DNA of 64,000 bases from Parasphingopyxis marina (GCF_014237875.1 NZ_JACJVJ010000001.1:1414501-1478500), one strand, 5' to 3'. Shown: positions 1 through 9,622, numbered from the stretch's first letter. A program made the numbers and translations. The notes: a model not told the origin generated them from the letters alone.

Positions 1-642
1 ACGCTCGGCGTCTGGCCCGTGAAGACCAATGCGAGGTTTCTCTACAACCTGCTCGGCGACGAGGATTTCCGCAGCGGAAACGTCGATACCGGGCTCATCG
101 AACGGAAGGTGGAGGTGCTCGTCTCCGGCCCGTCGCTTCCCGCCGCCGAATTGTCGGCGGCGCTGGAGGTCCTCGGAGGGGGCTCGCTGCCCTGGCAGCC
201 GGAATTGGAAGGTTTTCGGTTGAACGCTCCGGCGAACCCCGAGCGGTGGCTCGGCGTCGACGGTCGGCGTGCCAGCTTTAGTGCATGCAGCCCTTCGGGC
301 GGCTATGTCTCCAGCTATTTCAGGCGAGTGTCCGCCGACGCGGTGCTGATGATATATGAGGGTGCAAGCCTGCTGATCGAAAGGGACCGCGCCGAGGGCA
401 GCGCCACCGGCGCCGCTTCCGACGGCGCGATCCTGTCGCCGATGCCGGGCAAGATCATCGCGGTCGAGGTCGCGGCAGGGGACGACGTCTCCAAAGGCGA
501 CAAACTCGTCACCCTCGAAGCCATGAAGATGGAGCACAGCCTTGTCGCGCCGTTCGATGGGACGGTGGCGGAGCTCAACGCCCAGCAGGGTGGGCAGGTG
601 TCCGAGGGCACTCTGCTCGTGCAGATAGAGGCCGCCGAGTGA
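1..642 (+). CDS. Biotin-dependent acyl-CoA carboxylase alpha subunit, 3' part (probably methylcrotonyl-CoA carboxylase)
   Basis: The 5' end lies outside the window; the frame is open from base 1. The visible 213 residues are the end of the biotin carboxylase C-terminal domain (VKTNARFLYNLL, NVDTGLIERK), a variable linker, and a C-terminal biotinyl domain with the motif EAMKMEH; the biotinylated Lys codon is at 526-528. The enzyme carboxylates an acyl-CoA in the cytoplasm using ATP and bicarbonate. A separate propionyl-CoA carboxylase alpha gene lies at 20.3 kb, so this copy is more likely the leucine-degradation enzyme (mccA/liuD). That substrate assignment is inference and needs the upstream genes. 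It overlaps the next gene by 4 bases. Confidence 0.9.
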   Translation, partial: TLGVWPVKTNARFLYNLLGDEDFRSGNVDTGLIERKVEVLVSGPSLPAAELSAALEVLGGGSLPWQPELEGFRLNAPANPERWLGVDGRRASFSACSPSGGYVSSYFRRVSADAVLMIYEGASLLIERDRAEGSATGAASDGAILSPMPGKIIAVEVAAGDDVSKGDKLVTLEAMKMEHSLVAPFDGTVAELNAQQGGQVSEGTLLVQIEAAE

Positions 643-1106
643 GCGGGCTCGCGATCCGCCCGGCGCGGCGCGAGGATTTGCAGACGATCGTCGCCATGCT
701 CGACGATGACGAACATAGCAGCGGCCGCGAGGACCCGTCGCTGCCGCTCGATCCGCGCTATGCCCAAGCCTTCGATGCGATCGACGCCGATCCCGACCAG
801 CTGCTCGTGATCGCCGAGATCGAGGGCCAGCCGGTCGGCACGTTGCAGCTGAGTTTCCTGCCCGGCATCGCCTTTCGCGGCGCCTGGCGCGGCCATGTCG
901 AGGCGGTGCGCGTGGCGAGCGACCGGCGCGGCGAAGGGGTCGGCGCGCAATTAATGACCTGGGCCGAGGCGCAGTGCCGCGCGCGCGGCTGCCGGCTCGC
1001 GCAGCTGATGTCGAACGAAAGCCGCACCGACGCCCATCGCTTCTACGAACGGCTGGGCTGGGCGAAGAGCCATCGGGGATTCAAGAAAAGTCTGGAAAGC
1101 GCATGA
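639..1106 (+). CDS. GNAT family N-acetyltransferase
   Basis: A 155-residue single-domain GNAT protein. The acetyl-CoA binding loop is visible as RRGEGVGAQL (about residues 98-107) after the strand VEAVRV, and the C-terminal signature DAHRFYERLGW is typical of the family. The substrate is unknown; the GNAT fold transfers an acetyl group from acetyl-CoA to an amine. The start is a GTG overlapping the TGA of the carboxylase gene, and its own TGA overlaps the ATG of the following crotonase, so it sits translationally coupled inside the catabolic operon. Why an acetyltransferase belongs there is not evident from the sequence. Confidence 0.88.
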   Translation: MSGLAIRPARREDLQTIVAMLDDDEHSSGREDPSLPLDPRYAQAFDAIDADPDQLLVIAEIEGQPVGTLQLSFLPGIAFRGAWRGHVEAVRVASDRRGEGVGAQLMTWAEAQCRARGCRLAQLMSNESRTDAHRFYERLGWAKSHRGFKKSLESA

Positions 1107-2011
1107 GCGACTACGAAACCATTCTTACCGATGTCTCCGAGGGCATCTTCACGCTGATCCTCAACCGCCCCGACAAGATGAACGCCTTTACCGGGCGGAT
1201 GATGCACGAGATGTGCGCCGCTTTCGACGAAGCAGATGCCGATGACAGCGTTCGCGCCTTGATCGTCACCGGATCGGGCGAGCGCGCCTTTTGTGCAGGC
1301 GCGGACCTTTCGGGCGGCGCCAAGACGTTCGACTATGCGGAAGGCAAGAGCTGGAACGAGAAGGGATCGCCCAAGCGCGATGATGGCAGCATGGACTGGT
1401 CGCATCCCAGCGTGCGCGATGGCGGGGGAATGCTTTCCTTGCGCATCTTCAATTCGAAAAAGCCGGTTATCGCCGCGGTCAACGGCGCGGCGGTCGGCGT
1501 CGGCGCGACGATGACCCTGCCGATGGATTTCCGGCTGGCGAGCGATACGGCGCGCTTCGGTTTCGTCTTTTCCAAGCGCGGCATCGTGCCCGAAGCGGCG
1601 TCAAGCTGGTTCCTGCCGCGGGTGGTCGGCATCGGCCAGGCGCTCGAATGGTGCTATTCGGGCAAGGTGTTCGGGGCCGAGGAAGCGCATGAAAAGGGGC
1701 TTGTTCGTTCGCTCCATCCGCCGGGCGATCTGATCGATGCGGCCCGCTCGCTGGCGCACGAGCTGACCGACGAAACCGCGCCGGTATCGGTGGCGATGGC
1801 GCGGCAGATGCTGTGGCGGGGCCTGGGCGCGCCGCATCCGATGGTGGCCCATCAGCTCGAAAGCCGGGCCGTCTGGTCGCGCGGGGCGAGCGCGGACGCC
1901 AAGGAAGGCATCGAGTCCTTCCTTGAAAAGCGGCCGGGCGAATATCCTGATAGGGTGTCGACAGATATGCCGCATTTCGCGCCGTGGATGGACGATCCCG
2001 ACTATACATAG
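1103..2011 (+). CDS. Crotonase family protein, possibly delta3-delta2-enoyl-CoA isomerase type
   Basis: A 302-residue crotonase. The ATG at 1103 is chosen because it overlaps the previous stop (ATGA) and gives the canonical start MSDYETIL. The oxyanion-hole segments are FCAGADLSGG and NGAAVGVGATMTL. The first catalytic Glu of true hydratases (GGGCE) is absent here (VGVGATM), while a Glu lies in the later loop IVPEAASSWFLPR, the position used by ECI2-type delta3-delta2-enoyl-CoA isomerases (family knowledge). I infer an isomerase rather than a hydratase. An insertion of about 30 residues after the first loop (KTFDYAEGKSWNEKG...) is also visible. The neighbour is a 2,4-dienoyl-CoA-reductase-like SDR, which fits unsaturated acyl-CoA breakdown. 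Confidence 0.88.
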   Translation: MSDYETILTDVSEGIFTLILNRPDKMNAFTGRMMHEMCAAFDEADADDSVRALIVTGSGERAFCAGADLSGGAKTFDYAEGKSWNEKGSPKRDDGSMDWSHPSVRDGGGMLSLRIFNSKKPVIAAVNGAAVGVGATMTLPMDFRLASDTARFGFVFSKRGIVPEAASSWFLPRVVGIGQALEWCYSGKVFGAEEAHEKGLVRSLHPPGDLIDAARSLAHELTDETAPVSVAMARQMLWRGLGAPHPMVAHQLESRAVWSRGASADAKEGIESFLEKRPGEYPDRVSTDMPHFAPWMDDPDYT

Positions 2012-2041
2012 ACCCGACAGGGCCAATCAGAGGAGAGGGGC

Positions 2042-2836
2042 ATGGCCGCACCCATATTCGATTTCACCGGCAAGAATGTCATGGTGTTCGGCGGTACGAG
2101 CGGGATCAATCTCGGCATCGCCAAGGCATTCGCGAAGGCCGGCGCGCGGGCCGGCGTCGCCAGCCGCTCGCAGGACAAGGTCGATGCCGCGGTGGCGCAG
2201 CTCGGCAATGATGCGGGCCCGGCGCTCGGCTTTGCGCTCGACGTGCGCGACCATGAGGCCGTCTCCGCCGCGGTCGAAAGCTTCAAGGCCGAGCGCGGAA
2301 CGATCGACGTGCTGGTATCGGGCGCGGCCGGGAATTTCCCGTCGCTTGCCGCCGCGCTCAGTCCCAACGGTTTCAAGGCGGTCGCCGATATCGATCTGAT
2401 GGGCACCTTTCACGTGATGCGCGCCGCCTATGGCGCGATGACGAAACCGGGTGGATCGATCATCAACATTTCCGCGCCCCAGGCCTGGATCGCGATGCCG
2501 ATGCAGATCCATGTCTGCGCGGCCAAGGCGGGTGTCGACCAGATTACCCGCACCCTGGCGATGGAATGGGGGCGCGAGGGCATCCGCGTGAATTCGGTCT
2601 CGCCCGGCCCGATCGAGGGCACCGAGGGCATGGAGCGTCTCGCCCCGACCCCCGAAGCCAAGGAGCGGTCCGCAAAGGCCGTGCCGCTCGGGCGCATGGG
2701 CACGGTCGACGATATCGCGGACGTTTGCCTGTTCCTTGCCTCGGACGCGGCGCGCTATGTGTCGGGCACGGTGCTGCCGGTCGATGGTGGCTGGACGGCC
2801 GGCGGGATGCTGACCACCGCGATGGGAGGAAGCTGA
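2042..2836 (+). CDS. SDR family oxidoreductase, 2,4-dienoyl-CoA reductase (DECR2)-like
   Basis: A 264-residue short-chain dehydrogenase. The nucleotide motif is GGTSGINLGIA (residues 17-27) and the C-terminus ends VLPVDGGW. The classical YxxxK is replaced by HVCAAK: the Lys is kept but the Tyr position is Val. The stretch QIHVCAAKAGVDQITRTLA followed by GPIEGTEGMERLAP closely matches the pattern of peroxisomal 2,4-dienoyl-CoA reductases, which also lack that Tyr (from memory of the human DECR2 sequence). The likely reaction is NADPH-dependent reduction of a 2,4-dienoyl-CoA. The RBS AGGAGAGGGG lies just before the ATG. The stop overlaps the next start (TGATG). Confidence 0.88.
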   Translation: MAAPIFDFTGKNVMVFGGTSGINLGIAKAFAKAGARAGVASRSQDKVDAAVAQLGNDAGPALGFALDVRDHEAVSAAVESFKAERGTIDVLVSGAAGNFPSLAAALSPNGFKAVADIDLMGTFHVMRAAYGAMTKPGGSIINISAPQAWIAMPMQIHVCAAKAGVDQITRTLAMEWGREGIRVNSVSPGPIEGTEGMERLAPTPEAKERSAKAVPLGRMGTVDDIADVCLFLASDAARYVSGTVLPVDGGWTAGGMLTTAMGGS

Positions 2837-3813
2837 TGCGCGCGCGGCAGGCCTTTATCGAGGAAATTGGCGGGCCCGAGGTCATCCAGTGGCGCGATGC
2901 CGAGATCGGCGAACCGGGGGCGGGCGAACTCCTGGTTCGGCACGAAGCGGTCGGGCTCAATTTCATCGACACCTATCATCGCGGCGGCATCTATCCGGTG
3001 CGCCTGCCTTCCGGGCTCGGCATGGAGGCGGCCGGGATCGTCGAGGCGGCGGGTGAGGGCGTTTCGGGCCTGGCGGCGGGGGACAGGGTGGCGATGCTCA
3101 CCAGCACGCTCGGCGCCTATGCCGACCGGCGCATCGTTTCGGCCGATGCAGCCATCCGGCTGCCCGAAAATGTCAGCGCCGAACAGGCCGCGGCCTCGCT
3201 GCTCAAGGGACAGACGGCCGAGGCGCTGATCGAGCGGTGCGCGAAGGTAAAGCCGGGCTGGACGGTGCTCGTCCATGCGGCTGCCGGCGCGACCGGGCAG
3301 ATCCTCGTCCAATGGCTGAAAGCGATCGGCGCGACCACCATCGGCACGGTGTCGAGCGACGAGAAGGAAGCGATCGCCCGCAAGGCCGGTGTCGATCATG
3401 TGATCCGTTACGATAGCGAGGATGTCGCGGCGGGGGTTCGCGACATCACCGGCGGGCAGGGCGCGGAGGTCGTGCTCGACGGCGTCGGCATGGCGACCTG
3501 GGAAGCCTCGCTTGCCAGCTGCAAGCGGCGCGGGCTCGTCGTCAGTTTCGGCAATGCCAGCGGACCGGTGACCGGCATCGGGCTGGGGCCGTTGGCGACC
3601 CATGGTTCGCTCTATGTCACCCGGCCGACGATGTTCGATTATTATGTCGATCCCGCCGAAGCCGCGGTCGGCACGAAGCGGCTGTTCGGGATGCTGGAAA
3701 GCGGCGCCGTGACGGTCGAGATCGGCCAGCGCTATGCGCTGGAGGAGGCCGAGCAGGCGCATCGCGATCTCGAAGGCCGCAAGACGATCGGCGCGTCGAT
3801 TCTGGTTCCCTGA
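2836..3813 (+). CDS. qor: Quinone oxidoreductase / zinc-independent MDR family dehydrogenase
   Basis: A 325-residue medium-chain dehydrogenase/reductase. The N-terminal GroES-like part contains GLNFIDTYHRGGIYP, typical of NADPH:quinone oxidoreductases, and the Rossmann part contains VHAAAGATGQILVQWLKAIGA (about residues 145-165). No catalytic or structural zinc cysteines are visible. The start ATG overlaps the TGA of the SDR gene by one base, so the two are co-translated. Substrate is not certain: the family includes quinone reductases and enoyl reductases, and the operon (crotonase, DECR-like SDR) would suit an enoyl-CoA related role equally well. Confidence 0.88.
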   Translation: MRARQAFIEEIGGPEVIQWRDAEIGEPGAGELLVRHEAVGLNFIDTYHRGGIYPVRLPSGLGMEAAGIVEAAGEGVSGLAAGDRVAMLTSTLGAYADRRIVSADAAIRLPENVSAEQAAASLLKGQTAEALIERCAKVKPGWTVLVHAAAGATGQILVQWLKAIGATTIGTVSSDEKEAIARKAGVDHVIRYDSEDVAAGVRDITGGQGAEVVLDGVGMATWEASLASCKRRGLVVSFGNASGPVTGIGLGPLATHGSLYVTRPTMFDYYVDPAEAAVGTKRLFGMLESGAVTVEIGQRYALEEAEQAHRDLEGRKTIGASILVP

Positions 3814-3873
3814 TCGGGCGGAGGCTTGCGCAACCGGGCCGTCCTCCCGATATTCTCCCTATAGGAGAAGCAC

Positions 3874-4140
3874 ATGGCAGGCGGATGGTCGCGCGATGGC
3901 GCGGTACAGGATCAGATCGACGCAACCGTCGAGGACGCGCTGAAGCGCGCGCGCAGCGAGCAGCCCAGCGGCGACAGCCTCGAATATTGCGATGAATGCG
4001 GCGAGAACATTCCCGAGGCGCGGCGCATGGCGGTGCCCGGCGTGCGCTTCTGCGTCCAGTGCCAGTCGGCGAAAGACAAGACGCGCCGCGAAATTTCGCC
4101 CTTCAACCGGCGCGGCAGCAAGGACAGCCAGCTGCGCTAG
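3874..4140 (+). CDS. DksA/TraR family C4-type zinc-finger protein
   Basis: A small 88-residue protein with a C4 zinc finger CDEC...CVQC (Cys at about residues 39, 42, 60, 63) preceded by a short helix rich in charged residues. It lacks the long coiled coil of DksA, so it resembles the short YbiI/TraR-like members. DksA relatives act on RNA polymerase secondary channel; for the short forms the role is not established. A clear RBS (AGGAGA) is placed 6 bases before the ATG. The gene is followed, with 9 bases between the stops, by convergent cysQ. Confidence 0.85.
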   Translation: MAGGWSRDGAVQDQIDATVEDALKRARSEQPSGDSLEYCDECGENIPEARRMAVPGVRFCVQCQSAKDKTRREISPFNRRGSKDSQLR

Positions 4141-4149
4141 CCGGTCGCT

Positions 4150-4956
<807 letters not shown>

Positions 4957-4995
4957 TCAAATAGGAGGAGATGGAAGCGGAGACCAGCCGGGCGG

Positions 4996-6579
4996 CTAAT
5001 TCACCTGCCGTTCCCTGCCTTCCCAATAGGGCGCACGCAAATCCTTTCTCAGGATCTTGCCGCTGGCGTTGCGCGGCATCACCGCGATCACGTCCACCGT
5101 CTTGGGCGTTTTGTAGCCGGCGATCCGCTCGCGGACGAAGGCGATGATTTCCCGTTCGTCGATCTTGGCGCCGTTCTTGGGCACGATTACGGCCTTTACC
5201 GCTTCGCCCCAGGTTTCGTCGGGAACGCCGATCACCGCCGCTTCAGAGACTTGGGGATGCTCATAGAGCGCGTTTTCCACCTCGGCGGGATACACATTCT
5301 CGCCGCCGGTGATGATCATGTCCTTCATCCGGTCGTGAATATAGATATAGCCGTCGGCATCGCGATAGGCGGCGTCGCCGGTTCGCAGCCAACCTTCGCC
5401 ATCGACGGTTTCGGCCGTGCGTTCCGGCTGTTTCCAGTAATGGACCATATTGGCTTCGGACCGGGTGACGATTTCGCCGACTTCGCCGACGCCTACCTCC
5501 TTGCCCTGTTCGTCGACGATCCGCACCTCGACGCCGTCGAGCGGCTTGCCGGCGGAGCGCATGCGCTCATTGCCCGCCGGATCGTGATCTTCTGGCGGCA
5601 GCACGATGATCGTGCCGGTGGTTTCCGTCATCCCGTAAAATTGCGCGAAACCGGCATTGGGAAAGGCCTTCATGCAATCGCGGAGCAGCTGGAGCGGCAT
5701 CGGCGAGGCGCCATAGGCGATCTGGACGACCCCGCTGGTGTCGATCTCCGCCAGCCTGGGATGGGTGATCAGCATCTGCAGCGCGGCCGGAACCAGGAAA
5801 AAGCGCGTTACGTGCCGGGCATCGATCAGGTCGAGCGTTCGCTCGATATCGAATTCGGCGATGATGCTGCACGCCATGCCGCGGTTGAGCGGCAGGATGC
5901 CGTACCCGGTGCCCGCGATATGCGCGACCGGCATCGCCTGCAGCCCGGCATCGCCCTCGGCCCACCGGTCCCAATTGGGAATTTCGCGCTCGTCGCGACT
6001 GCGTCCCTTGAGGATATTGTTCTGGGTCAGCACCACGCCCTTGGGCTGTCCGGTCGTCCCCGAGGTATAAAGCTGCACGATGGGATCGTCGCAATGCGGA
6101 CTATAGTCGACCGGCGGCGCGGACTCATGCCGGGCCTGCAGGCTGGCGACGCATTCCGCGGTGGGGTTTCCCTCGGCGCCGAACAGCCGCTTCACGCAGC
6201 CGATCGTATCGGCAAAGCCGCTCGCAAGATCGAGGAATTCCGGCCCGGAGACGATCGTCCCGGCTTCTGCATCCTCCACGATGAACGCCATTTCGGCGGT
6301 TGCCAGCCGCCAGCCGACGGGTACCGTCACCGCGCCGATCCGTGCGGCGGCGAACAGGGTGAGGAAATAACGGTCGCTATTCTTGCCGATCCAGGCGATT
6401 CGGTCGCCCTTGCCCACGCCTTCCGCCGCGAAGGCGCGGGCCAGCGCCTCGCTCGCGTCGCGGAACTCCCGAAAGCTCGTCGCCCGGCCATCGAAACGAT
6501 AGGCGATATCGTCCGGTTTTTCTGCTGCCCAGTAATCGGCCAGTTCGTTCAGCGTCATCGCGCTGTGCTGTTCGCGCAT
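4996..6579 (-). CDS. AMP-dependent acyl-CoA synthetase/ligase
   Basis: A 527-residue ANL-superfamily enzyme. Signature motifs run in order: P-loop like YTSGTTGQPKGV (about residues 171-182), YGMTETTGTI (about 310-319), GWLRTGDAAYRD (about 400-411), and the C-terminal catalytic Lys motif RNASGKILRKDLR. It activates a carboxylic acid to an acyl-AMP and then the CoA thioester. The chain length of the substrate cannot be read from sequence; the neighbourhood of acyl-CoA catabolic genes suggests a fatty or branched acid. The gene is divergent from mmsA with a 120-base shared upstream region containing an inverted repeat. Confidence 0.9.
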   Translation of the reverse strand: MREQHSAMTLNELADYWAAEKPDDIAYRFDGRATSFREFRDASEALARAFAAEGVGKGDRIAWIGKNSDRYFLTLFAAARIGAVTVPVGWRLATAEMAFIVEDAEAGTIVSGPEFLDLASGFADTIGCVKRLFGAEGNPTAECVASLQARHESAPPVDYSPHCDDPIVQLYTSGTTGQPKGVVLTQNNILKGRSRDEREIPNWDRWAEGDAGLQAMPVAHIAGTGYGILPLNRGMACSIIAEFDIERTLDLIDARHVTRFFLVPAALQMLITHPRLAEIDTSGVVQIAYGASPMPLQLLRDCMKAFPNAGFAQFYGMTETTGTIIVLPPEDHDPAGNERMRSAGKPLDGVEVRIVDEQGKEVGVGEVGEIVTRSEANMVHYWKQPERTAETVDGEGWLRTGDAAYRDADGYIYIHDRMKDMIITGGENVYPAEVENALYEHPQVSEAAVIGVPDETWGEAVKAVIVPKNGAKIDEREIIAFVRERIAGYKTPKTVDVIAVMPRNASGKILRKDLRAPYWEGRERQVN

Positions 6580-6633
6580 CCGTCCCTATCCTATCGGCGA
6601 AGGGCGCGTGCATTATTTCTATGCCCCCAAAAC

Positions 6634-6662
6634 CATAGTCAGGTGCGACCCTGCCGACTATG
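6634..6662. promoter_or_regulatory. Inverted repeat between acyl-CoA ligase and mmsA
   Basis: CATAGTC (6634-6640) and GACTATG (6656-6662) are perfect 7-base arms around a 15-base spacer, which itself contains CAGG...CCTG. It lies in the divergent intergenic region 38 bases before the mmsA start, so it could be an operator for either gene or an mRNA hairpin. No regulator family is recognised. Confidence 0.3.
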
Positions 6663-6699
6663 ATCCGGGCAGCTTCTATTTCGATCGGGGAAAATTTCA

Positions 6700-8196
6700 A
6701 TGCGTACGGTGGAACATTTCATAGGTGGCAATGCGGCAGGCGGCGGATCGCGGCAGCACGACATCTGGGATCCCAATATCGGCGAGGTGCAAGCGAAGGT
6801 TTCTCTTGGTTCGCGCGACGAGCTGCAAAAGGCCGTGGATGCGGCGCTTGCGGCGCAACCGGCATGGGCGGCGACCAACCCGCAAAAGCGCGCGCGGATC
6901 ATGTTCAATTACAAGGCCTTGGTTGAATCCAATATGGATGAGCTTGCCGCCTTGCTCTCCTCCGAACACGGCAAGGTGATCGCCGATGCGCGGGGCGATG
7001 TGCAGCGCGGGCTCGATGTGATCGAGTTCGCTTGCGGTATACCGCACGCACTGAAGGGCGAGTTCACCCAAGGCGCGGGCCCGGGCATCGACGTTTATTC
7101 GATGCGCCAGCCGCTCGGCATCGTCGCGGGCATCACGCCGTTCAACTTTCCCGCGATGATCCCGATGTGGATGTTCGGCGTCGCCATCGCCTGCGGCAAC
7201 GCCTTCATCCTGAAACCCTCGGAGCGCGATCCTTCGGTCCCGGTCCGGCTCGCCGAGCTGATGAAGGAATCGGGCCTGCCCGACGGCATCCTGCAGGTCG
7301 TGCATGGCGACAAGCAGATGGTCGACGCGATCCTCGACCATGACGATATCAAGGCGGTGAGCTTTGTCGGCTCGTCCGACATCGCCCATTATGTCTATCA
7401 GCGCGGCACCGAGAACGGGAAGCGCGTCCAGGCGATGGGCGGCGCGAAGAATCACGGCATCGTCATGCCCGATGCCGATCTCGACCAGGTGGTGAACGAT
7501 CTGGCGGGGGCCGCCTTCGGGAGCGCGGGCGAACGCTGCATGGCGCTGCCGGTGGTGGTGCCGGTCGGCACCGAAACGGCGGACCGGCTGCGCGAAAAGC
7601 TGATCCCGGCGATCGACGCGCTGCGCGTCGGCGTCTCCACCGATGGCGAGGCGCATTACGGCCCGGTCGTCACCGCCGAGCACAAGGCGAAGGTCGAGCA
7701 ATGGATCCAGACCGGCGTCGACGAGGGCGCCGAACTGGTGCTCGATGGCCGTGGGTTCAAGCTACAGGGGCATGAAAAGGGTTTCTTCATCGGCCCCTCG
7801 CTGTTCGATCATGTGAAGCCGGGCATGGAAAGCTATCGCGAGGAAATCTTCGGCCCCGTGCTGCAGATGGTCCGCGCCGACAATTTCGAGGAAGCGCTGA
7901 GCCTCGCCAGCAATCACCAATATGGCAATGGTGTCGCGATCTTCACGCGCAACGGCCATGCGGCGCGCGAATTTGCGAGCCGCGTCGAGGTCGGCATGGT
8001 CGGCATCAACGTGCCGATCCCGGTGCCGGTCGCCTATCACAGCTTCGGCGGTTGGAAGCGCAGCGCCTTCGGCGACACCAACCAGCACGGCATGGAAGGC
8101 GTGAAATTCTGGACCAAGGTGAAAACCGTCACCCAGCGCTGGCCCGATGGCGGCGGCGATGGCTCCAACGCCTTCGTCATCCCGACGATGGGGTAG
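6700..8196 (+). CDS. mmsA: CoA-acylating methylmalonate-semialdehyde dehydrogenase
   Basis: A 498-residue aldehyde dehydrogenase of the MMSDH type. ITPFNFPAMIPMWMF (about residues 145-159) and GSAGERCMAL with the catalytic Cys280 are hallmarks; the usual general-base Glu of non-acylating ALDHs (ELGGK) is replaced by AMGGAKNH, which is characteristic of the CoA-dependent MMSDH branch. It converts methylmalonate semialdehyde to propionyl-CoA, the step linking valine degradation to the propionyl-CoA genes downstream. RBS-like GGGGAAAA precedes the ATG. It is followed 4 bases later by a secreted orphan. Confidence 0.95.
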   Translation: MRTVEHFIGGNAAGGGSRQHDIWDPNIGEVQAKVSLGSRDELQKAVDAALAAQPAWAATNPQKRARIMFNYKALVESNMDELAALLSSEHGKVIADARGDVQRGLDVIEFACGIPHALKGEFTQGAGPGIDVYSMRQPLGIVAGITPFNFPAMIPMWMFGVAIACGNAFILKPSERDPSVPVRLAELMKESGLPDGILQVVHGDKQMVDAILDHDDIKAVSFVGSSDIAHYVYQRGTENGKRVQAMGGAKNHGIVMPDADLDQVVNDLAGAAFGSAGERCMALPVVVPVGTETADRLREKLIPAIDALRVGVSTDGEAHYGPVVTAEHKAKVEQWIQTGVDEGAELVLDGRGFKLQGHEKGFFIGPSLFDHVKPGMESYREEIFGPVLQMVRADNFEEALSLASNHQYGNGVAIFTRNGHAAREFASRVEVGMVGINVPIPVPVAYHSFGGWKRSAFGDTNQHGMEGVKFWTKVKTVTQRWPDGGGDGSNAFVIPTMG

Positions 8197-8200
8197 AAGA

Positions 8201-9208
8201 ATGCGGCGGACGGCGACTGCCTGTTGCGCGTTGGCCCTCGGCCTTGCCGCGCCGATGGTGTTCACGCTCGCCGTGGCGACGCCTCCGCCGCCGCCCTTTC
8301 GTGCCGCTTATGGGCCGATGCCCTTTTGCGGCGAGGGGTTCGTGATCGACGTGACCGAGGCCGAGGCGATCGGCTGGCGGCCGCAGGGTTCGCTGCCCTT
8401 TCCCAGCTATACGCTGCGCAGCGGATCGCGCGAATTCTTCGTCCAGCCGTTCCGCAGCGATGCCCTGCATAGCTATCGGCCGTTTCGCGAATATGCCGAA
8501 GGCCGGGCCGAGGAGATCGAACTCGAGGGGCTGGGAACGGTGCTGCGCTTTCCCCTGCATTTCGAGGACATCGATATCAATTCGCGGCTGCGCACGGTCT
8601 ATGTCGTCGACCCCGAGGGGATGCCGGACGGGTTTAGGCTGGCGCTGCTCTCGCCAGATTTCGAAGGAAGCGAGCGCGACCTGGAACTGATCCGCCGGGT
8701 CCGCGCGGGCGCGCCCGAAGCTCTCGGATGCGGCGAGCCGACATTCGAGAGCCGGGAATTCGCGATAGCAGCGGCGATGGATGGCGGGGCGCTGGCGTCC
8801 CGGCCGATACCGGTGCCCGGACCGATCTTCCTGTGCTCCGCCGGCTGGGGCTTTGCCGTGGAGGAGGGTGAGCGCGTGACGCTGCCGTGGAATGTCGCGG
8901 CGGGGATATTCTACCTGGATGACGGGCGCGTCCGCCTTTCCGGCGGCAACTGGCTGCGCGCGCCCGAACCGCGCCTCGGCCGCATGGTCGACGATCCGCG
9001 CATCGCGGTGGAGCGGCGTGGTGGCGCGGGTGCCGATATGTCCGGCCCGCGCTCCTATGCGCTGTTTCGTACCGACACTTCGGGCTATGGTCGCTCCACC
9101 GTCACCTTCACCGGCGAGGAAGCGGCGGAAGGAGACAGGGCGTTCCTGTCGCGGATCGAGCTGATCGAGACAGGCGACGAACGCTGTTTCCCTATCGACG
9201 ATCAATAG
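8201..9208 (+). CDS. Hypothetical secreted protein
   Basis: A 335-residue protein of no family I recognise. The ATG at 8201 is chosen because it gives a signal peptide (MRRTATACCALALGLAAPMVF) ending near the proline run TPPPPP at about residues 27-31, and follows the mmsA stop by 4 bases. The mature part has three Cys residues spaced through the sequence (PFCGEG, LGCGEP, LCSAGW, and ERCF near the end makes a fourth), suggesting disulfides in the periplasm, and it is rich in beta-prone segments such as VERRGG and STVTFTGEEA. Operon position in a valine-degradation block gives no clear functional clue. Confidence 0.75.
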   Translation: MRRTATACCALALGLAAPMVFTLAVATPPPPPFRAAYGPMPFCGEGFVIDVTEAEAIGWRPQGSLPFPSYTLRSGSREFFVQPFRSDALHSYRPFREYAEGRAEEIELEGLGTVLRFPLHFEDIDINSRLRTVYVVDPEGMPDGFRLALLSPDFEGSERDLELIRRVRAGAPEALGCGEPTFESREFAIAAAMDGGALASRPIPVPGPIFLCSAGWGFAVEEGERVTLPWNVAAGIFYLDDGRVRLSGGNWLRAPEPRLGRMVDDPRIAVERRGGAGADMSGPRSYALFRTDTSGYGRSTVTFTGEEAAEGDRAFLSRIELIETGDERCFPIDDQ

Positions 9209-9232
9209 CATGACCAGCAGGAGAGGACCCCG

Positions 9233-9622
9233 ATGACGATGGAACGATTGCGCACCAAATCCGCTTCTCCCTTCGAGGAACAGATCGGCTTTTGCCGCGC
9301 GATGCGCGTCGGCGACCGTATTCTGGTTTCCGGCACCGCGCCGATACAGGATGACGGCAGCTCGACCCCCGGCGATGCCGGGGCGCAGGCGGACCGCTGT
9401 TTCGAACTGATCCTCGGCCAGATCGAACAGCTTGGCGGCAAGCGGGAAGATGTCGTGCGCGTGCGCATGTTCGTCACCGACATCGCCGATGCCGACGCCG
9501 TCAGCGCCTCGCATGCCCGCTATATGAAACCCGCGATGCCGACCGCGACCCTCGTCGCCGTCCACCAGCTTTACCGCTCCGAATGGAAGGTGGAGATCGA
9601 GGCCGAAGCGCTGGTCGGCTGA
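9233..9622 (+). CDS. RidA family protein (YjgF/YER057c/UK114)
   Basis: A 129-residue RidA-superfamily protein. Family features visible are the N-terminal FCRAMRVGDRILVSGTAPI, the central helix QIEQLGGKREDVVRVRMFVTD, and the C-terminal VEIEAEALVG. RidA proteins hydrolyse reactive enamine/imine intermediates; the conserved catalytic Arg of archetypal RidA (about residue 105) is not obvious here (PTATLVAVHQLY), so it belongs to one of the other Rid subfamilies and its activity is unclear. RBS AGGAGAGG is well placed. Confidence 0.87.
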   Translation: MTMERLRTKSASPFEEQIGFCRAMRVGDRILVSGTAPIQDDGSSTPGDAGAQADRCFELILGQIEQLGGKREDVVRVRMFVTDIADADAVSASHARYMKPAMPTATLVAVHQLYRSEWKVEIEAEALVG

